Origin: an uncultured Clostridia bacterium
GTDB lineage: Bacteria > Bacillota > Clostridia > Peptostreptococcales > Anaerovoracaceae
Direction: 5' to 3'
NCBI GenBank assembly: GCA_938034165.1
Contig: CALHKP010000045.1
Location: 1-15,002 of the forward strand
DNA length: 15,002 nt
Both the position numbers and the translations under genes were made by a program. Within the stretch, counting starts at the first letter, position 1; each line of letters opens with the position of its first letter. Under the pieces are notes generated by a model. The model was not told where the DNA came from. It saw nothing but the letters and a program-made list of their open reading frames with translations, and searched no databases. This document shows, piece after piece, positions 1 through 7,300 of the stretch.

Positions 1-1466
1 ACACACGAGCATTTGCTAAAAAGAGCGAAAAACATCTTGTCGATAGCAATCAGCTAAACCTCTTTGCTGATATTCTTAACGAAGCCGAGGGATCTCTTCC
101 TGAGCAAGTCAGCATAGAGCCGACATTTGATGAAGTAATTGTGCCGGAGCATAAGAGAAGAAAGCGCAAGGGAAAACTTGAGGAAGATCTTAAGGATATA
201 CCGGTTGAAGTATTAGAACACAAGCTTTCTGAAGAAGAACTTAACGAAAGTTTTCCTGAGGGCTACACACAGTTACCTGATGAAGTGTACAAGAAACTGG
301 AACTCATTCCTGCTACTTTTAAAGTGAAGGAGCACCATATCGCTGTGTATAAGGGTAAGAATGGGAAAATCCTAAAGGCAAACCATCCAAAAGAAATGCT
401 TAATAACAGCATTGCAACACCATCACTGGTTGCCGCTGTAATCAATGGAAAATATACAAATGCTATTCCGCTGTACAGACAAGAACAGGAATATGCAAGA
501 AATGATGTGAACATTTCAAGACAGACAATGGCTAACTGGGTAATAACAGTCGCTGAAAGGTATATTTCCCTTATCTATGACAGAATTAGGAAAGAGCTTC
601 TAAACTCATCAGTAGTACATGCAGATGAAACGCCTGTAATGGTCACTAAAGATGGACGCGAAGGAATGCATAAGAATTACATGTGGGTATACCGTAGTGG
701 AAACATGTGTAAGGCAAAGCAAGCAATCCTTTACGACTATCAGAAAAACCGAAATACAGATGCTGCATCAGAATTTCTAAAGGGCTTCAGAGGCAAGCTG
801 GTATGTGATGGGTATCAGGTTTACCATAGCTTAGAAAACAGGGCTGATGTAGAGTTTGTGGCAGCGGGTTGCTGGACTCATGCACGCAGACCTTTCGCAC
901 AAATAGTTAAAAGCATGGGAGAAGAAAAAGCTGTAGGAACTGTAGCTTATGAAGCATTGGTTCAGATTCAGAACATCTATCACACAGATAAACCGCTTCT
1001 AAAGCTTCCTAATTCAAAGCGAAAGGAAAAGAGAAAAGCCCTTGTAAAACCCCTTGTGGACCATTTCTTTAAATGGTGCAAAGAGAGCCAAAGCAGAATA
1101 CCGTCTTCATCGGAAACTGCAAAAGGAATTCAATACTGTTTGAATCAGGAGAAATATCTTAGAGTTTTCTTATCGGATCCACAAATACCGCTTGATAACA
1201 ACCTAGCCGAGCAGGCAATCAGGCCGTTTTGTGTTGGAAAGAAAAGTTGGAAGTTAATTGATACGGTTCATGGAGCCCAGGCAAGCGCAATACTATACAG
1301 CATTGTTGAAACCGCTAAAGCAAACGGATTGAACATTTATCAGTATTTTAGCCATCTACTAACTGAGATACCAAAACATATGGATGATACAAGCCTGGAA
1401 TTTTTAGATGACTTGCTACCATGGTCAGATAATCTGCCTGATATTTGCAGAAAGAAAAAATCATAA
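1..1466 (+). CDS. tnpC: IS66 transposase (TnpC), 5'-partial
   Basis: DDE transposase of an IS66-type element, which carries out cut-and-join of the element's ends. The reading frame is open from base 3, upstream of the first candidate start (GTG at 141), and the upstream residues (AKKSEKH, then QLNLF) match the usual N-terminal part of this family, so the gene begins before the window. The catalytic residues are visible: Asp in VHADETPV (codon 624-626), Asp in LVCDGYQVY (807-809) and Glu in NNLAEQAIRP (1209-1211). The typical C-terminal block follows (HGAQASAILYSIVETAK). The region between the N-terminal part and the catalytic core lacks the four Cys of the zinc-finger module found in many IS66 transposases; the related segment LELIPATFKVKEH is present without them. 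No stop or frameshift is seen in the visible part, so it may be functional. Confidence 0.93.
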   Translation, partial: TRAFAKKSEKHLVDSNQLNLFADILNEAEGSLPEQVSIEPTFDEVIVPEHKRRKRKGKLEEDLKDIPVEVLEHKLSEEELNESFPEGYTQLPDEVYKKLELIPATFKVKEHHIAVYKGKNGKILKANHPKEMLNNSIATPSLVAAVINGKYTNAIPLYRQEQEYARNDVNISRQTMANWVITVAERYISLIYDRIRKELLNSSVVHADETPVMVTKDGREGMHKNYMWVYRSGNMCKAKQAILYDYQKNRNTDAASEFLKGFRGKLVCDGYQVYHSLENRADVEFVAAGCWTHARRPFAQIVKSMGEEKAVGTVAYEALVQIQNIYHTDKPLLKLPNSKRKEKRKALVKPLVDHFFKWCKESQSRIPSSSETAKGIQYCLNQEKYLRVFLSDPQIPLDNNLAEQAIRPFCVGKKSWKLIDTVHGAQASAILYSIVETAKANGLNIYQYFSHLLTEIPKHMDDTSLEFLDDLLPWSDNLPDICRKKKS

Positions 1467-1476
1467 AAACGAACAT

Positions 1477-1502
1477 ACGCCGCAGAGTCAAATCTGCGGC
1501 GT
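1477..1502 (+). terminator. hairpin after IS66 transposase
   Basis: A perfect 10-bp inverted repeat, ACGCCGCAGA and its complement, with a 6-base loop starts 10 bases after the transposase stop. The run after it (TAATTATTTC) is a weak U tract, so it may be an inefficient terminator, or a structure that shields the IS from outside transcription. Confidence 0.55.
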
Positions 1503-1515
1503 TAATTATTTCAAT

Positions 1516-1537
1516 GCACGGATGGTTTACCGTTTAC
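1516..1537. repeat. probable right terminal inverted repeat of the IS66 element
   Basis: The last bases before the presumed end contain a short internal direct repeat (GTTTAC twice: 1525-1530 and 1532-1537). Read from the outside in, the end begins GTAAACGGTAAACC. The GTAA tip fits the family; the left copy that would prove it lies outside the window. From 1538 to about 1689 I see no gene, only AT-rich sequence. Confidence 0.5.
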
Positions 1538-1689
1538 TCCCTTGTAAAGTAAAACCAGTAAAAGTCTGCTTGATTTTCTAAATATTAGCACAATAACAAA
1601 GTGAAGTCAATATTACTATGTAATTTGGATATGTGTTAGCTTTGGGTCTATGGAGTGCGAATGTTTTCAATCGGAAATTTTACTTACAC

Positions 1690-1735
1690 AAAAAGGAGCT
1701 CTCGACGGTGGTAAAACCCACGGAGGAGGCTCCTT
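1690..1735 (-). terminator. terminator of the aminopeptidase operon
   Basis: On the minus strand AAGGAGC (1735-1729) pairs with GCTCCTT (1699-1693), and an inner GTGG/CCAC stem lies within the loop. The stem is followed by a short U run (TTTTTG). It starts 5 bases after the stop codon of the aminopeptidase gene, as expected for an intrinsic terminator. Confidence 0.75.
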
Positions 1736-1739
1736 CCTA

Positions 1740-3506
1740 TTACAACTTTGCAGTTTCTTTATACAAAAATTCTTTTTCTTCTACGTTCAGCAGGGGTGCC
1801 AGTGTGTCATAGACTATTTTGTGATAGTCGTTCAGATATTCCAGTTCCTGCTCTGTGAGCATTTCTTTGATTATTGCGTCTCTGTCGAATGGGCACAGTG
1901 TGAGCGGTTCGAAGCAAAGTGTACCTTCATTATCAAATTTTTTGCAAAGCAGCTCGTTTTCCAGTCTGATTCCGAATTCCCCTTCGATGTAGATTCCCGG
2001 TTCGTCGGTGGTTATGGTTCCGCTGACGATGTCGCTTGTCTTTTTTCGTAGGTTGATTACATTAGGTCCTTCGTGGACGCAGAGCACGTGGCCTACGCCG
2101 TGACCTGTTCCGTGATTGTAGTCGTAACCGATTTCCCTTATAGGTTTTCTTGCGATTTCGTCGAGTTCAGTTCCAGGAGTGTCTTTTGTGAATTTTGTCA
2201 TTGCGAGCTGAAGGTTTGCTTTGAGAACTGCTGTGTAGCATTTTTTCATTTTTTCTGTCAAAGGTCCCACAGAGATTGTTCTTGTAATATCAGTGGTGCC
2301 GCGCAGGTACTGACCGCCTGAGTCAACCAAAAGGAAGCCTTCGGGCTTGATTGCTGCGTTGGTTTCGGGTGTTGCGGAGTAGTGGATTATTGCCCCGTTA
2401 GGGCCGTATCCTGAGATAGTATCAAAGCTCTCTTCCAGAAAATCCTTTGCTTCTTTTCGAAGCGAAAGCAAGTAGTCGGATGCTGAAATTTCTGTGAGAG
2501 TGCCTGTTTTTGCATTGTTTTTCAGGTAATGGATAAATTTTGTTACTGCAAGGCCGTCGTCAATGTGGGTCAGCCTAGTTGATTCTATTTCTTTTTCGTT
2601 TTTTACTGATTTCATGTAAGCCAGAGGCGAAGTTTTGAGTTTGACGTCGCAGACTTTTTTGATTGCATCATATAGTGCATATGAACATGTTGCAGGGTCA
2701 ATCAGCACCGAAGCATCTGCCGGAAGTTTGGCTAAATCTTCAAAAATGGCGAGTTTGTCCCCTTCAATATAAGGTTTTAGGGTAACGCCTTCAGGCAAAA
2801 CCGATTCCTTGAATGCATCAGGAAAGGCATAAAGCACTTCACTGTCGTGACTGATGAGAGAGTAGCTAAAAAATACAGGAGTTCCGCCGATGTCGGACGC
2901 TCTGAGATTGTAAAGCCATGCGTTTTCTTCTAATCGGCAGATTACGATGTGAGTTGCGTCTTCTGCCTTCATTGCTTTGCGAAGCTCTGCAAGCTTTTCT
3001 TCGTGGCTCTTTCCGCAAGAGGAAGCCGGAAGTTCAAAGATTTTGCTGCTTTTTAGCTCAGGTCTGTCATGCCATACAAGGGTTGCTATGTCCAAATCTG
3101 TTTTAAGTATAAGGTCTGATTCTTCCGCTGCTGCGGCTATATCTTTGCCATCAGCAAAGGGCATAGTTCTGCCATCGAAGGCGAGGGTCTGACCTTTTTT
3201 TAGAACTCTTTTGATGTAATCTGTAAGGGAAAGGGTTTCGGGCATACCCATTTTCTGAAGCGTGATACCGCTGTTTTTTAGTTCTTCTGCAGCCTGCAGA
3301 AAGTATCTTCCATCTGTCCAGAGGTCTGCTTCTTTCTCTGTAATCAGAAGAGTTCCGGCAGAACCGGTGAACCCGGAAGCGTAGCGTCTGAATTCAAAAT
3401 AGTCGTTGACGTATTCCGACCCGTGAAAGTCACTTGTGGGAATTATATATGCGTCGCAAGAGTTTTTGCTCATGATTTCTCTTATTTCTGATATTTCTTT
3501 TCTCAT
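1740..3506 (-). CDS. Xaa-Pro aminopeptidase (aminopeptidase P family, M24, three-domain form)
   Basis: Cytosolic metallo-aminopeptidase that removes an N-terminal residue preceding proline. At 588 residues it has the long three-domain layout of the eukaryote-type enzyme: two creatinase-like N-terminal domains (start MRKEISEIREIM, then GFTGSAGTLLIT and DLWTDGRYFLQA) and a C-terminal pita-bread M24 domain. The metal-site residues can all be placed: Asp395 in LLVDSGGQY, Asp406 in TTDITRT, a His in GTGHGVGH, Glu502 in TDEPGIYI and Glu516 in IRLENEL. No signal peptide is seen. The ATG start has AGAAAGGA about 7 bases upstream. It is the last gene of a minus-strand run behind the Gx transporter gene (94-bp gap with a direct repeat) and is closed by a terminator. 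The family assignment is firm; the in vivo substrate is unknown. Confidence 0.93.
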   Translation of the reverse strand: MRKEISEIREIMSKNSCDAYIIPTSDFHGSEYVNDYFEFRRYASGFTGSAGTLLITEKEADLWTDGRYFLQAAEELKNSGITLQKMGMPETLSLTDYIKRVLKKGQTLAFDGRTMPFADGKDIAAAAEESDLILKTDLDIATLVWHDRPELKSSKIFELPASSCGKSHEEKLAELRKAMKAEDATHIVICRLEENAWLYNLRASDIGGTPVFFSYSLISHDSEVLYAFPDAFKESVLPEGVTLKPYIEGDKLAIFEDLAKLPADASVLIDPATCSYALYDAIKKVCDVKLKTSPLAYMKSVKNEKEIESTRLTHIDDGLAVTKFIHYLKNNAKTGTLTEISASDYLLSLRKEAKDFLEESFDTISGYGPNGAIIHYSATPETNAAIKPEGFLLVDSGGQYLRGTTDITRTISVGPLTEKMKKCYTAVLKANLQLAMTKFTKDTPGTELDEIARKPIREIGYDYNHGTGHGVGHVLCVHEGPNVINLRKKTSDIVSGTITTDEPGIYIEGEFGIRLENELLCKKFDNEGTLCFEPLTLCPFDRDAIIKEMLTEQELEYLNDYHKIVYDTLAPLLNVEEKEFLYKETAKL

Positions 3507-3541
3507 AAAAAATCCTTTCTCTGCAGCCTGAAAGCGGTGCA

Positions 3542-3597
3542 GGGTTTTGTTTGCGTGTTGCGGCTAATGGATTGCAAGGGTTTTGTTTGCGTGTTGC
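3542..3597. repeat. two copies of a 20-bp direct repeat, 36-bp period
   Basis: GGGTTTTGTTTGCGTGTTGC occurs exactly at 3542-3561 and again at 3578-3597, with similar bases around both copies (TGCA or TGCAA before each). The pair fills most of the gap between the Gx transporter stop and the aminopeptidase start. It could be a local duplication, a binding site pair, or an mRNA processing element within the operon; nothing in the sequence decides between these. Confidence 0.8.
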
Positions 3598-3600
3598 AGT

Positions 3601-4122
3601 CTAAAACAGGTTTGCAGGCACTTTTTTATTTACATAATATGCGAGGATTCCCATAAGTATGCCGCTGATTATGCCTGAGAACATGAGAACCGGGAGGTAC
3701 AGGAATATTTTGAAGTTGGATACGACAAAGGAAGCTACCAGCAATTGTCCCATGTTATGGGCAAAACCGCCGACCATGCTGACTCCAACGATGCTGAAGA
3801 AGTTAGTCTTTTTCAGCAGAACCATGACAGCAAGGCTAAGCATGCCGCCTGCAAGGGAATACATCGCTCCGAAGACTCCTGTGAAAAGAAGTCCCGAAAC
3901 GAAAATTCTGATTATGTTAATTGAAAATGCATATTTTACATTCAGTTTATAAAGTGCTATGAGCACAACAAGGTTGGCTATTCCCAGTTTGACTCCGGGG
4001 ATTCCGACGGAAAGTGGGAAAATAGCTTCTATATATGAGAATATCAGTGCCAGAGCCGCAAAGAGGGCGGCTGCGGTCAGATGTTTAATTTTCTTTGAAT
4101 TTTTTTCAATTTGAGACGGCAT
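3601..4122 (-). CDS. Gx transporter family membrane protein (formerly heptaprenyl diphosphate synthase component I type)
   Basis: Small integral membrane protein of 173 residues with about five hydrophobic segments (AALFAALALIFSYIEAIF, then LGIANLVVLIALY, and others). The conserved pieces GIPGVKLGIANLVVLIAL and GGFAHNMGQLLVA are typical of the family once named heptaprenyl diphosphate synthase component I and now called Gx transporter. As I recall, the Listeria extracellular electron-transfer locus has a relative (EetB). The start chosen is the ATG at 4122, with AGGAGG six bases upstream; a longer GTG start at 4140 would place that ribosome site inside the gene and is less likely. It overlaps the preceding NusG-II gene by 17 bp, so translation is coupled. 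The transported substrate, if any, cannot be told from sequence. Confidence 0.88.
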   Translation of the reverse strand: MPSQIEKNSKKIKHLTAAALFAALALIFSYIEAIFPLSVGIPGVKLGIANLVVLIALYKLNVKYAFSINIIRIFVSGLLFTGVFGAMYSLAGGMLSLAVMVLLKKTNFFSIVGVSMVGGFAHNMGQLLVASFVVSNFKIFLYLPVLMFSGIISGILMGILAYYVNKKVPANLF

Positions 4123-4477
4123 CAAATTCCTCCTCGTCACCTTTTATCTCTACCATAACTTTGTTTGGGAGGCATACGATTGACTGGTTTGTTTTGGTAA
4201 CTTTTCCGTCATTTACGCATACCTGATTCTTGCAGTCTGAATATGTCATTTGCACAGACTGGTTTTTTATGGTAATCTTATTTGTGTGATTCGATTGTTT
4301 GACAGTGATAACCCGGTCCTCAGCCAGATTGTAGGTTCCGTATACCTGACCGTCGACAGTTACAACTACCTTTGTTCCTGTTTTGCCACTTGTGAAGGCA
4401 AACACGGAGATGATTATGCCGATGATCATCAATACAGCAAAGAGGACAATATCGGCTTTTTTTATAACTTTGAACAT
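4106..4477 (-). CDS. NusG domain II-containing membrane-anchored protein
   Basis: A 123-residue protein with one N-terminal membrane segment (residues about 9-29, IVLFAVLMIIGIIISVFAF) and a small extracytoplasmic beta domain. That domain carries the family's markers: paired Cys in CKNQVCVNDGKV and the block IVCLPNKVMVEI. Despite the name it has no link to transcription factor NusG function. The family is regularly next to Gx transporter genes, as here, and the pair resembles EetA/EetB of Listeria (from memory). The start is the ATG at 4477, which has AAGGAG at a good distance; an upstream in-frame extension to 4603 would run through the divergent apbE gene and lacks a ribosome site. Two or three extracytoplasmic Cys suggest a disulfide or metal site, which is inference. 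Confidence 0.88.
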   Translation of the reverse strand: MFKVIKKADIVLFAVLMIIGIIISVFAFTSGKTGTKVVVTVDGQVYGTYNLAEDRVITVKQSNHTNKITIKNQSVQMTYSDCKNQVCVNDGKVTKTNQSIVCLPNKVMVEIKGDEEEFDAVSN

Positions 4478-4505
4478 ATAGACTAACTCCTTAAGAGGTA
4501 TTTTT
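4478..4505. promoter_or_regulatory. 28-bp divergent junction with overlapping ribosome sites
   Basis: Only 28 bases separate the start codons of the divergent NusG-II and apbE genes. The stretch CTCCTTAAGAGG (about 4487-4498) supplies the ribosome site of both: AAGAGG for apbE on the plus strand and AAGGAG for the NusG-II gene on the minus strand, sharing the palindrome CTTAAG. There is no room here for promoters of either gene, so each must start within the other's coding region. Confidence 0.75.
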
Positions 4506-5531
4506 ATGAAAAAAAGAATTTCAATGCTCTTATGCATACTAACGATTATAGCCCTTATTATACCACAGACGGCTTGCTCAGAAAAGCCAAACACATACTC
4601 CAAAGAGGGCTACTACCTTGACACAATCTGTCAGATTACGATTTACGACATGAAGGATATGAGCGAGGAAAACGCAGGGAAAGCCATAGATAAAGCGTAC
4701 AGGACCTGCGCAGACTACGAAGCTTTGCTCAGCAAAACCAGAGAAGGCTCGGATATTTATAAGATTAACCATGCAAATGGTGCGCCGGTGGAGTGCAGCG
4801 ACCAGACTATTGAGCTCCTTAAGATTGCGCTTAATTACTGCGAGTTATCTGGGGGCAGATTTGATGTAACTATCGGAAAGGTAACGGATTTGTGGGATTT
4901 TCATTCGGATGAACCAAAGGTTCCGGCGGACGGGGATATCAAATCGGCATTGGACGATGTGGATTATAAACAGATAGTAATAGAAGGAAATACTGTGACT
5001 ATGACAAACCCGAAAGGGGAAATTGATCTGGGGGCTATCGCCAAGGGTTATATCTCCGACAGAGTTGTAGAGACTTTGAGAGCTGAAGGGGTTACAAGCG
5101 CTATTGTGGACCTTGGAGGAAATATCTGTGCTCTTGGAAGCAAAGAGGAGGATAAGCCTTTTACAATCGGAATCAAGGATCCGCAGTCCAATGACGGTGG
5201 TGTTATCGGTAAGATTCCGCTAAGTGACGGAACTATGGTAACATCGGGAACCTACGAAAGATCCTTTGAGGTAGACGGAAAAGTATATCATCATATATTG
5301 GATGTGAAAACAGGATATCCTGTAAATTCCGGGGTTTTGAGCGTGACAATCATTGGTGGTGACGGTAAATCGGTTAACTGCGATGCACTTTCCACCATGT
5401 GCCTGATACTGGGAGTTGAGGATGGAAGCAAACTGATTGAAAGCCAGGAGGGCGTGGCAGCTATATTTGTGGATACTAATGGCAAGATAACCAAGACTTC
5501 CGGAGTAAAAGGTTTCGAAAAAGTTGATTAA
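4506..5531 (+). CDS. apbE: FAD:protein FMN transferase (ApbE), lipoprotein
   Basis: ApbE enzymes transfer FMN from FAD to a Thr or Ser of extracytoplasmic flavoproteins, such as Rnf/Nqr subunits, FMN-binding lipoproteins and flavin-based reductases. The first 24 residues form a lipoprotein signal: basic start MKKR, a hydrophobic stretch, and lipobox QTAC with Cys24, so the protein sits on the outer face of the membrane. Core motifs are present: YYLDTICQITIYD near the N-terminus, EIDLGAIAKGYISD (about residues 172-185), VDLGGNICALG, VTSGTYERSF, and HHILDVKTGYPV (about 262-273), where Val replaces the common Pro after Asp. The 341-residue length is normal. AAGAGG precedes the ATG. It is transcribed alone and ends at a strong terminator. 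No acceptor protein with the flavinylation motif is in the window. Confidence 0.95.
   Translation: MKKRISMLLCILTIIALIIPQTACSEKPNTYSKEGYYLDTICQITIYDMKDMSEENAGKAIDKAYRTCADYEALLSKTREGSDIYKINHANGAPVECSDQTIELLKIALNYCELSGGRFDVTIGKVTDLWDFHSDEPKVPADGDIKSALDDVDYKQIVIEGNTVTMTNPKGEIDLGAIAKGYISDRVVETLRAEGVTSAIVDLGGNICALGSKEEDKPFTIGIKDPQSNDGGVIGKIPLSDGTMVTSGTYERSFEVDGKVYHHILDVKTGYPVNSGVLSVTIIGGDGKSVNCDALSTMCLILGVEDGSKLIESQEGVAAIFVDTNGKITKTSGVKGFEKVD
4545..4565 (-). promoter_or_regulatory. candidate promoter for the NusG-II operon inside apbE
   Basis: On the minus strand, within the signal-peptide codons of apbE, there are two TATAAT boxes (4562-4557 and 4550-4545). The first is preceded by TGG, giving an extended -10 (TGGTATAAT). 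The -35 region is poor, which an extended -10 can tolerate. This would give a 5' leader of about 70 bases for the NusG-II/Gx/aminopeptidase operon. Confidence 0.45.
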
Positions 5532-5581
5532 AAAAAGAGCACTGAATGCAAGAGTTGGTTTTTGCATTTGGTGCTCTTTTT
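5532..5581 (+). terminator. terminator after apbE, likely bidirectional
   Basis: An 11-bp stem pairs AAAAAGAGCAC (5532-5542) with GTGCTCTTTTT (5571-5581). Its loop contains a further ATGCAA/TTGCAT pairing, and T residues follow. It starts right after the apbE stop. The A run on the other side lets it also serve the converging MocR-type gene, which ends at 5624. Confidence 0.85.
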
Positions 5582-5623
5582 CTATTTTCTGTGGCGGCTA
5601 CTTCATCTGAGTCTTGTAACCCG

Positions 5624-7006
5624 CTACTTCTGCCAGGTTTTTGAAAGCTGCATGATTTTTTCTTTCATATCATGCAGTGGAATTTGGTTATAGTAGAAGA
5701 TTATGCCGCGGGTGTCTTCTGTTGTATAGTAGTGAAGAGGCTCTACGCGGATTCCCAGGGACTTTGCTTCGCTGCAGAGTTCTTCGGAGGATTTCTCTGT
5801 TTTTACCTGAAGGATTATATTTATACCTGATTTTGTGTTCAGCGGAGTTACGATGCCTTTGGCATATTCTTCGAAGGCCTTTAGGGCTACCATGAGTTTC
5901 TGAGCGTAGAGGGCTCTGAGTTTTTTGATGTTGGTGTAGTAGAGTCCGTCTTCCATGAACAGGGCAAGGGTCAGCTGCTCGGTCTTTGAGCAGGTCTGAG
6001 TGTAGTCGTCTTTGATTGAGTCAAAGATAAGAGCCATCTGTTTGGGGAGAACCATGTAACTGATTTTGATTGCCGGGAAAAGCGTCGAGGAGAAAGAACC
6101 GAAATATACAACTCGGGAGTCTTTGTCCAGACCCTGCAGTGCGGGAACCGGTTTTCCGAAGTATCTCAGTTCGCTGTCATAGTCGTCTTCCAGAATAATG
6201 CTGTTGTTATTCTTGGCCCATTCCAGCAGCTTGAGTCTGTTTCCGATAGGCATTACGGAGCCGGTTGGAAACTGGTTGGAAGGGCTCACATATACGGCAG
6301 ATGGAATGTTAAAAGGCAGCTTGCTTACGATAATACCGTCTGAGGCCACAGGAATTTTTCCGATACCAAAGCCGTGATCTCGAAAGATGTTCTGAATTGG
6401 AACATATCCTGGGTCTTCAGTGCAGATGTGGTCGATATTCATCTGTCTTAGAATACGACAAAGGTGATTTGTTAGCTGCTGTGTGCCTGCACCTATAACT
6501 ATCTGGTCAGGTGTGCATGATACGCCGCGGGAAGAGTATACGTATCTTGAAATTTCGTATCTCAGAGCGGCTTCGCCTTTTACATCACTTTCGAACAAAA
6601 GAAGGTGGGCGTAATCCGTAAGAACCTTTGACATGCACTTTTTCCATTTCTGAAAATCAAAGGATGACAGGTCGCAGATGTATTCCGAATCATCAAAGGT
6701 ATATTCTGAAAAGTTTGCGGGATAGCTGTTTTCATCGTTTTCTTCTCCGGCAAAGCGCTGAATTTCTGCCACATAAAAGCCGGACTGGGGTTTGCTTATT
6801 ATATACCCTTCTATCAGGAGCTGGTTGTATGCCAATTCTGTTGTCGTAACGCTGACAGAAAGTTCTTTTGCTATTGAGCGCAGCGACGGAAGTTTCTCTC
6901 CGGCTATAAGGTTTCCGGATGTGATTTCTGCCTTGATTTTTCTGTAGAGCTGAAGGTACAGAGGCACACTGCTTTCTTTGCTGAAATCGAGAGTTACTGG
7001 TTTCAT
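5624..7006 (-). CDS. MocR/GabR-type transcriptional regulator (GntR HTH + aminotransferase-like domain), PLP lysine replaced
   Basis: DNA-binding regulator built of an N-terminal winged helix (SVPLYLQLYRKIKAEI, then GEKLPSLRSIAKELSVS and AYNQLLIEGYI) and a C-terminal fold-type I aminotransferase-like domain that normally senses an amino acid or vitamin B6 through bound PLP. The domain is full length, with GAGTQQLTNHL, SPSNQFPTGSVMP and IILEDDYDSELRY. At the PLP-lysine site, where relatives have FSK, it reads GSFSSTLFPAIKISY: codon 6086-6088 is TCG (Ser307 from the start used here). The start at 7006 (MKPVTLDF) fits the family but has a weak ribosome site; an AAAGGAGG lies about 45 bases upstream, so GTG starts at 7051 or 7039 are alternatives. 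It is divergent from the ECF genes, a common arrangement of such regulators with a target. The effector is unknown. Confidence 0.9.
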   Translation of the reverse strand: MKPVTLDFSKESSVPLYLQLYRKIKAEITSGNLIAGEKLPSLRSIAKELSVSVTTTELAYNQLLIEGYIISKPQSGFYVAEIQRFAGEENDENSYPANFSEYTFDDSEYICDLSSFDFQKWKKCMSKVLTDYAHLLLFESDVKGEAALRYEISRYVYSSRGVSCTPDQIVIGAGTQQLTNHLCRILRQMNIDHICTEDPGYVPIQNIFRDHGFGIGKIPVASDGIIVSKLPFNIPSAVYVSPSNQFPTGSVMPIGNRLKLLEWAKNNNSIILEDDYDSELRYFGKPVPALQGLDKDSRVVYFGSFSSTLFPAIKISYMVLPKQMALIFDSIKDDYTQTCSKTEQLTLALFMEDGLYYTNIKKLRALYAQKLMVALKAFEEYAKGIVTPLNTKSGINIILQVKTEKSSEELCSEAKSLGIRVEPLHYYTTEDTRGIIFYYNQIPLHDMKEKIMQLSKTWQK

Positions 7007-7152
7007 GATTATGCGACCTGATGCCGGTGACTGTTGCACTGACGAGGTCACCCTCCTTTCTGATTATGCCCGGGATTCTGCTTCCAGTTGTAAGTTTTTC
7101 TGATTTTATCTGGAATTCTAGCATTGGGCAGTAAACGGTTTTTGTATATTCT

Positions 7153-7180
7153 ATTATAACTGTTATCACAAAAAAGTCAA
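7153..7180 (-). promoter_or_regulatory. promoter of the MocR-type regulator gene
   Basis: On the minus strand TTGACT (7180-7175) and a perfect TATAAT (7158-7153) are separated by 16 bases. The box lies about 147 bases upstream of the start at 7006, which leaves a leader of roughly 100-140 bases holding the strong AAAGGAGG site. It is back to back with the ecf promoter, with 23 bases between the two -35 boxes, so one bound regulator could affect both. Confidence 0.7.
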
Positions 7181-7203
7181 AAGCGAAAGGACAGTTGGAA
7201 ATG

Positions 7204-7232
7204 TTGCAATGGCCTTGTTAATGTAGTATAAT
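7204..7232 (+). promoter_or_regulatory. promoter of the ecfA1-ecfA2-ecfT-trmB operon
   Basis: TTGCAA (7204-7209), a 17-base spacer and a perfect TATAAT (7227-7232) point to transcription starting near 7239, about 60 bases before the ecfA1 start. No riboswitch-like structure is evident in that short leader. Confidence 0.7.
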
Positions 7233-7300
7233 TGACAAGTTATAGAGTGGTAATTATTTGTAAAATCAGACAGTAAATGACCCGAGGAAAAGGGATAGAT

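Larger units (their letters stand above)
1..1537 (+). mobile_element. IS66-family insertion sequence, right part
   Basis: The element enters from the left edge, so its left end and the small accessory genes usual in IS66 elements are not visible. The visible part holds most of the large DDE transposase, a 10-bp hairpin after it, and a probable right terminal inverted repeat ending at 1537. Read inward from the end, that terminus starts GTAAACGG, which agrees with the GTAA tips known for IS66 elements. The 8 bases after it (TCCCTTGT, 1538-1545) would be one copy of the target duplication expected for this family; the partner copy lies outside the window. The exact right end is inferred, because I cannot compare it with the left end. 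Confidence 0.75.

Noticed and set aside
1650..2051. A plus-strand frame of 133 codons opposite the aminopeptidase gene
   Set aside because: It overlaps the terminator and the 3' part of a clear metallopeptidase gene; the Phe/Cys-rich product is typical of an antisense shadow.
3542..3597. CRISPR-like repeats
   Set aside because: There are only two copies, with a 16-base gap between them and no cas genes nearby.
4478..4603. A longer NusG-II protein starting at 4603
   Set aside because: The extension runs antisense through apbE's signal peptide, lacks a ribosome site and would hide the membrane anchor behind 42 atypical residues.
6732..7169. A 145-codon minus-strand frame over the start of the MocR-type gene
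   Set aside because: It would cross the regulator's promoter, and the alternative frame encodes the clear GntR winged helix.
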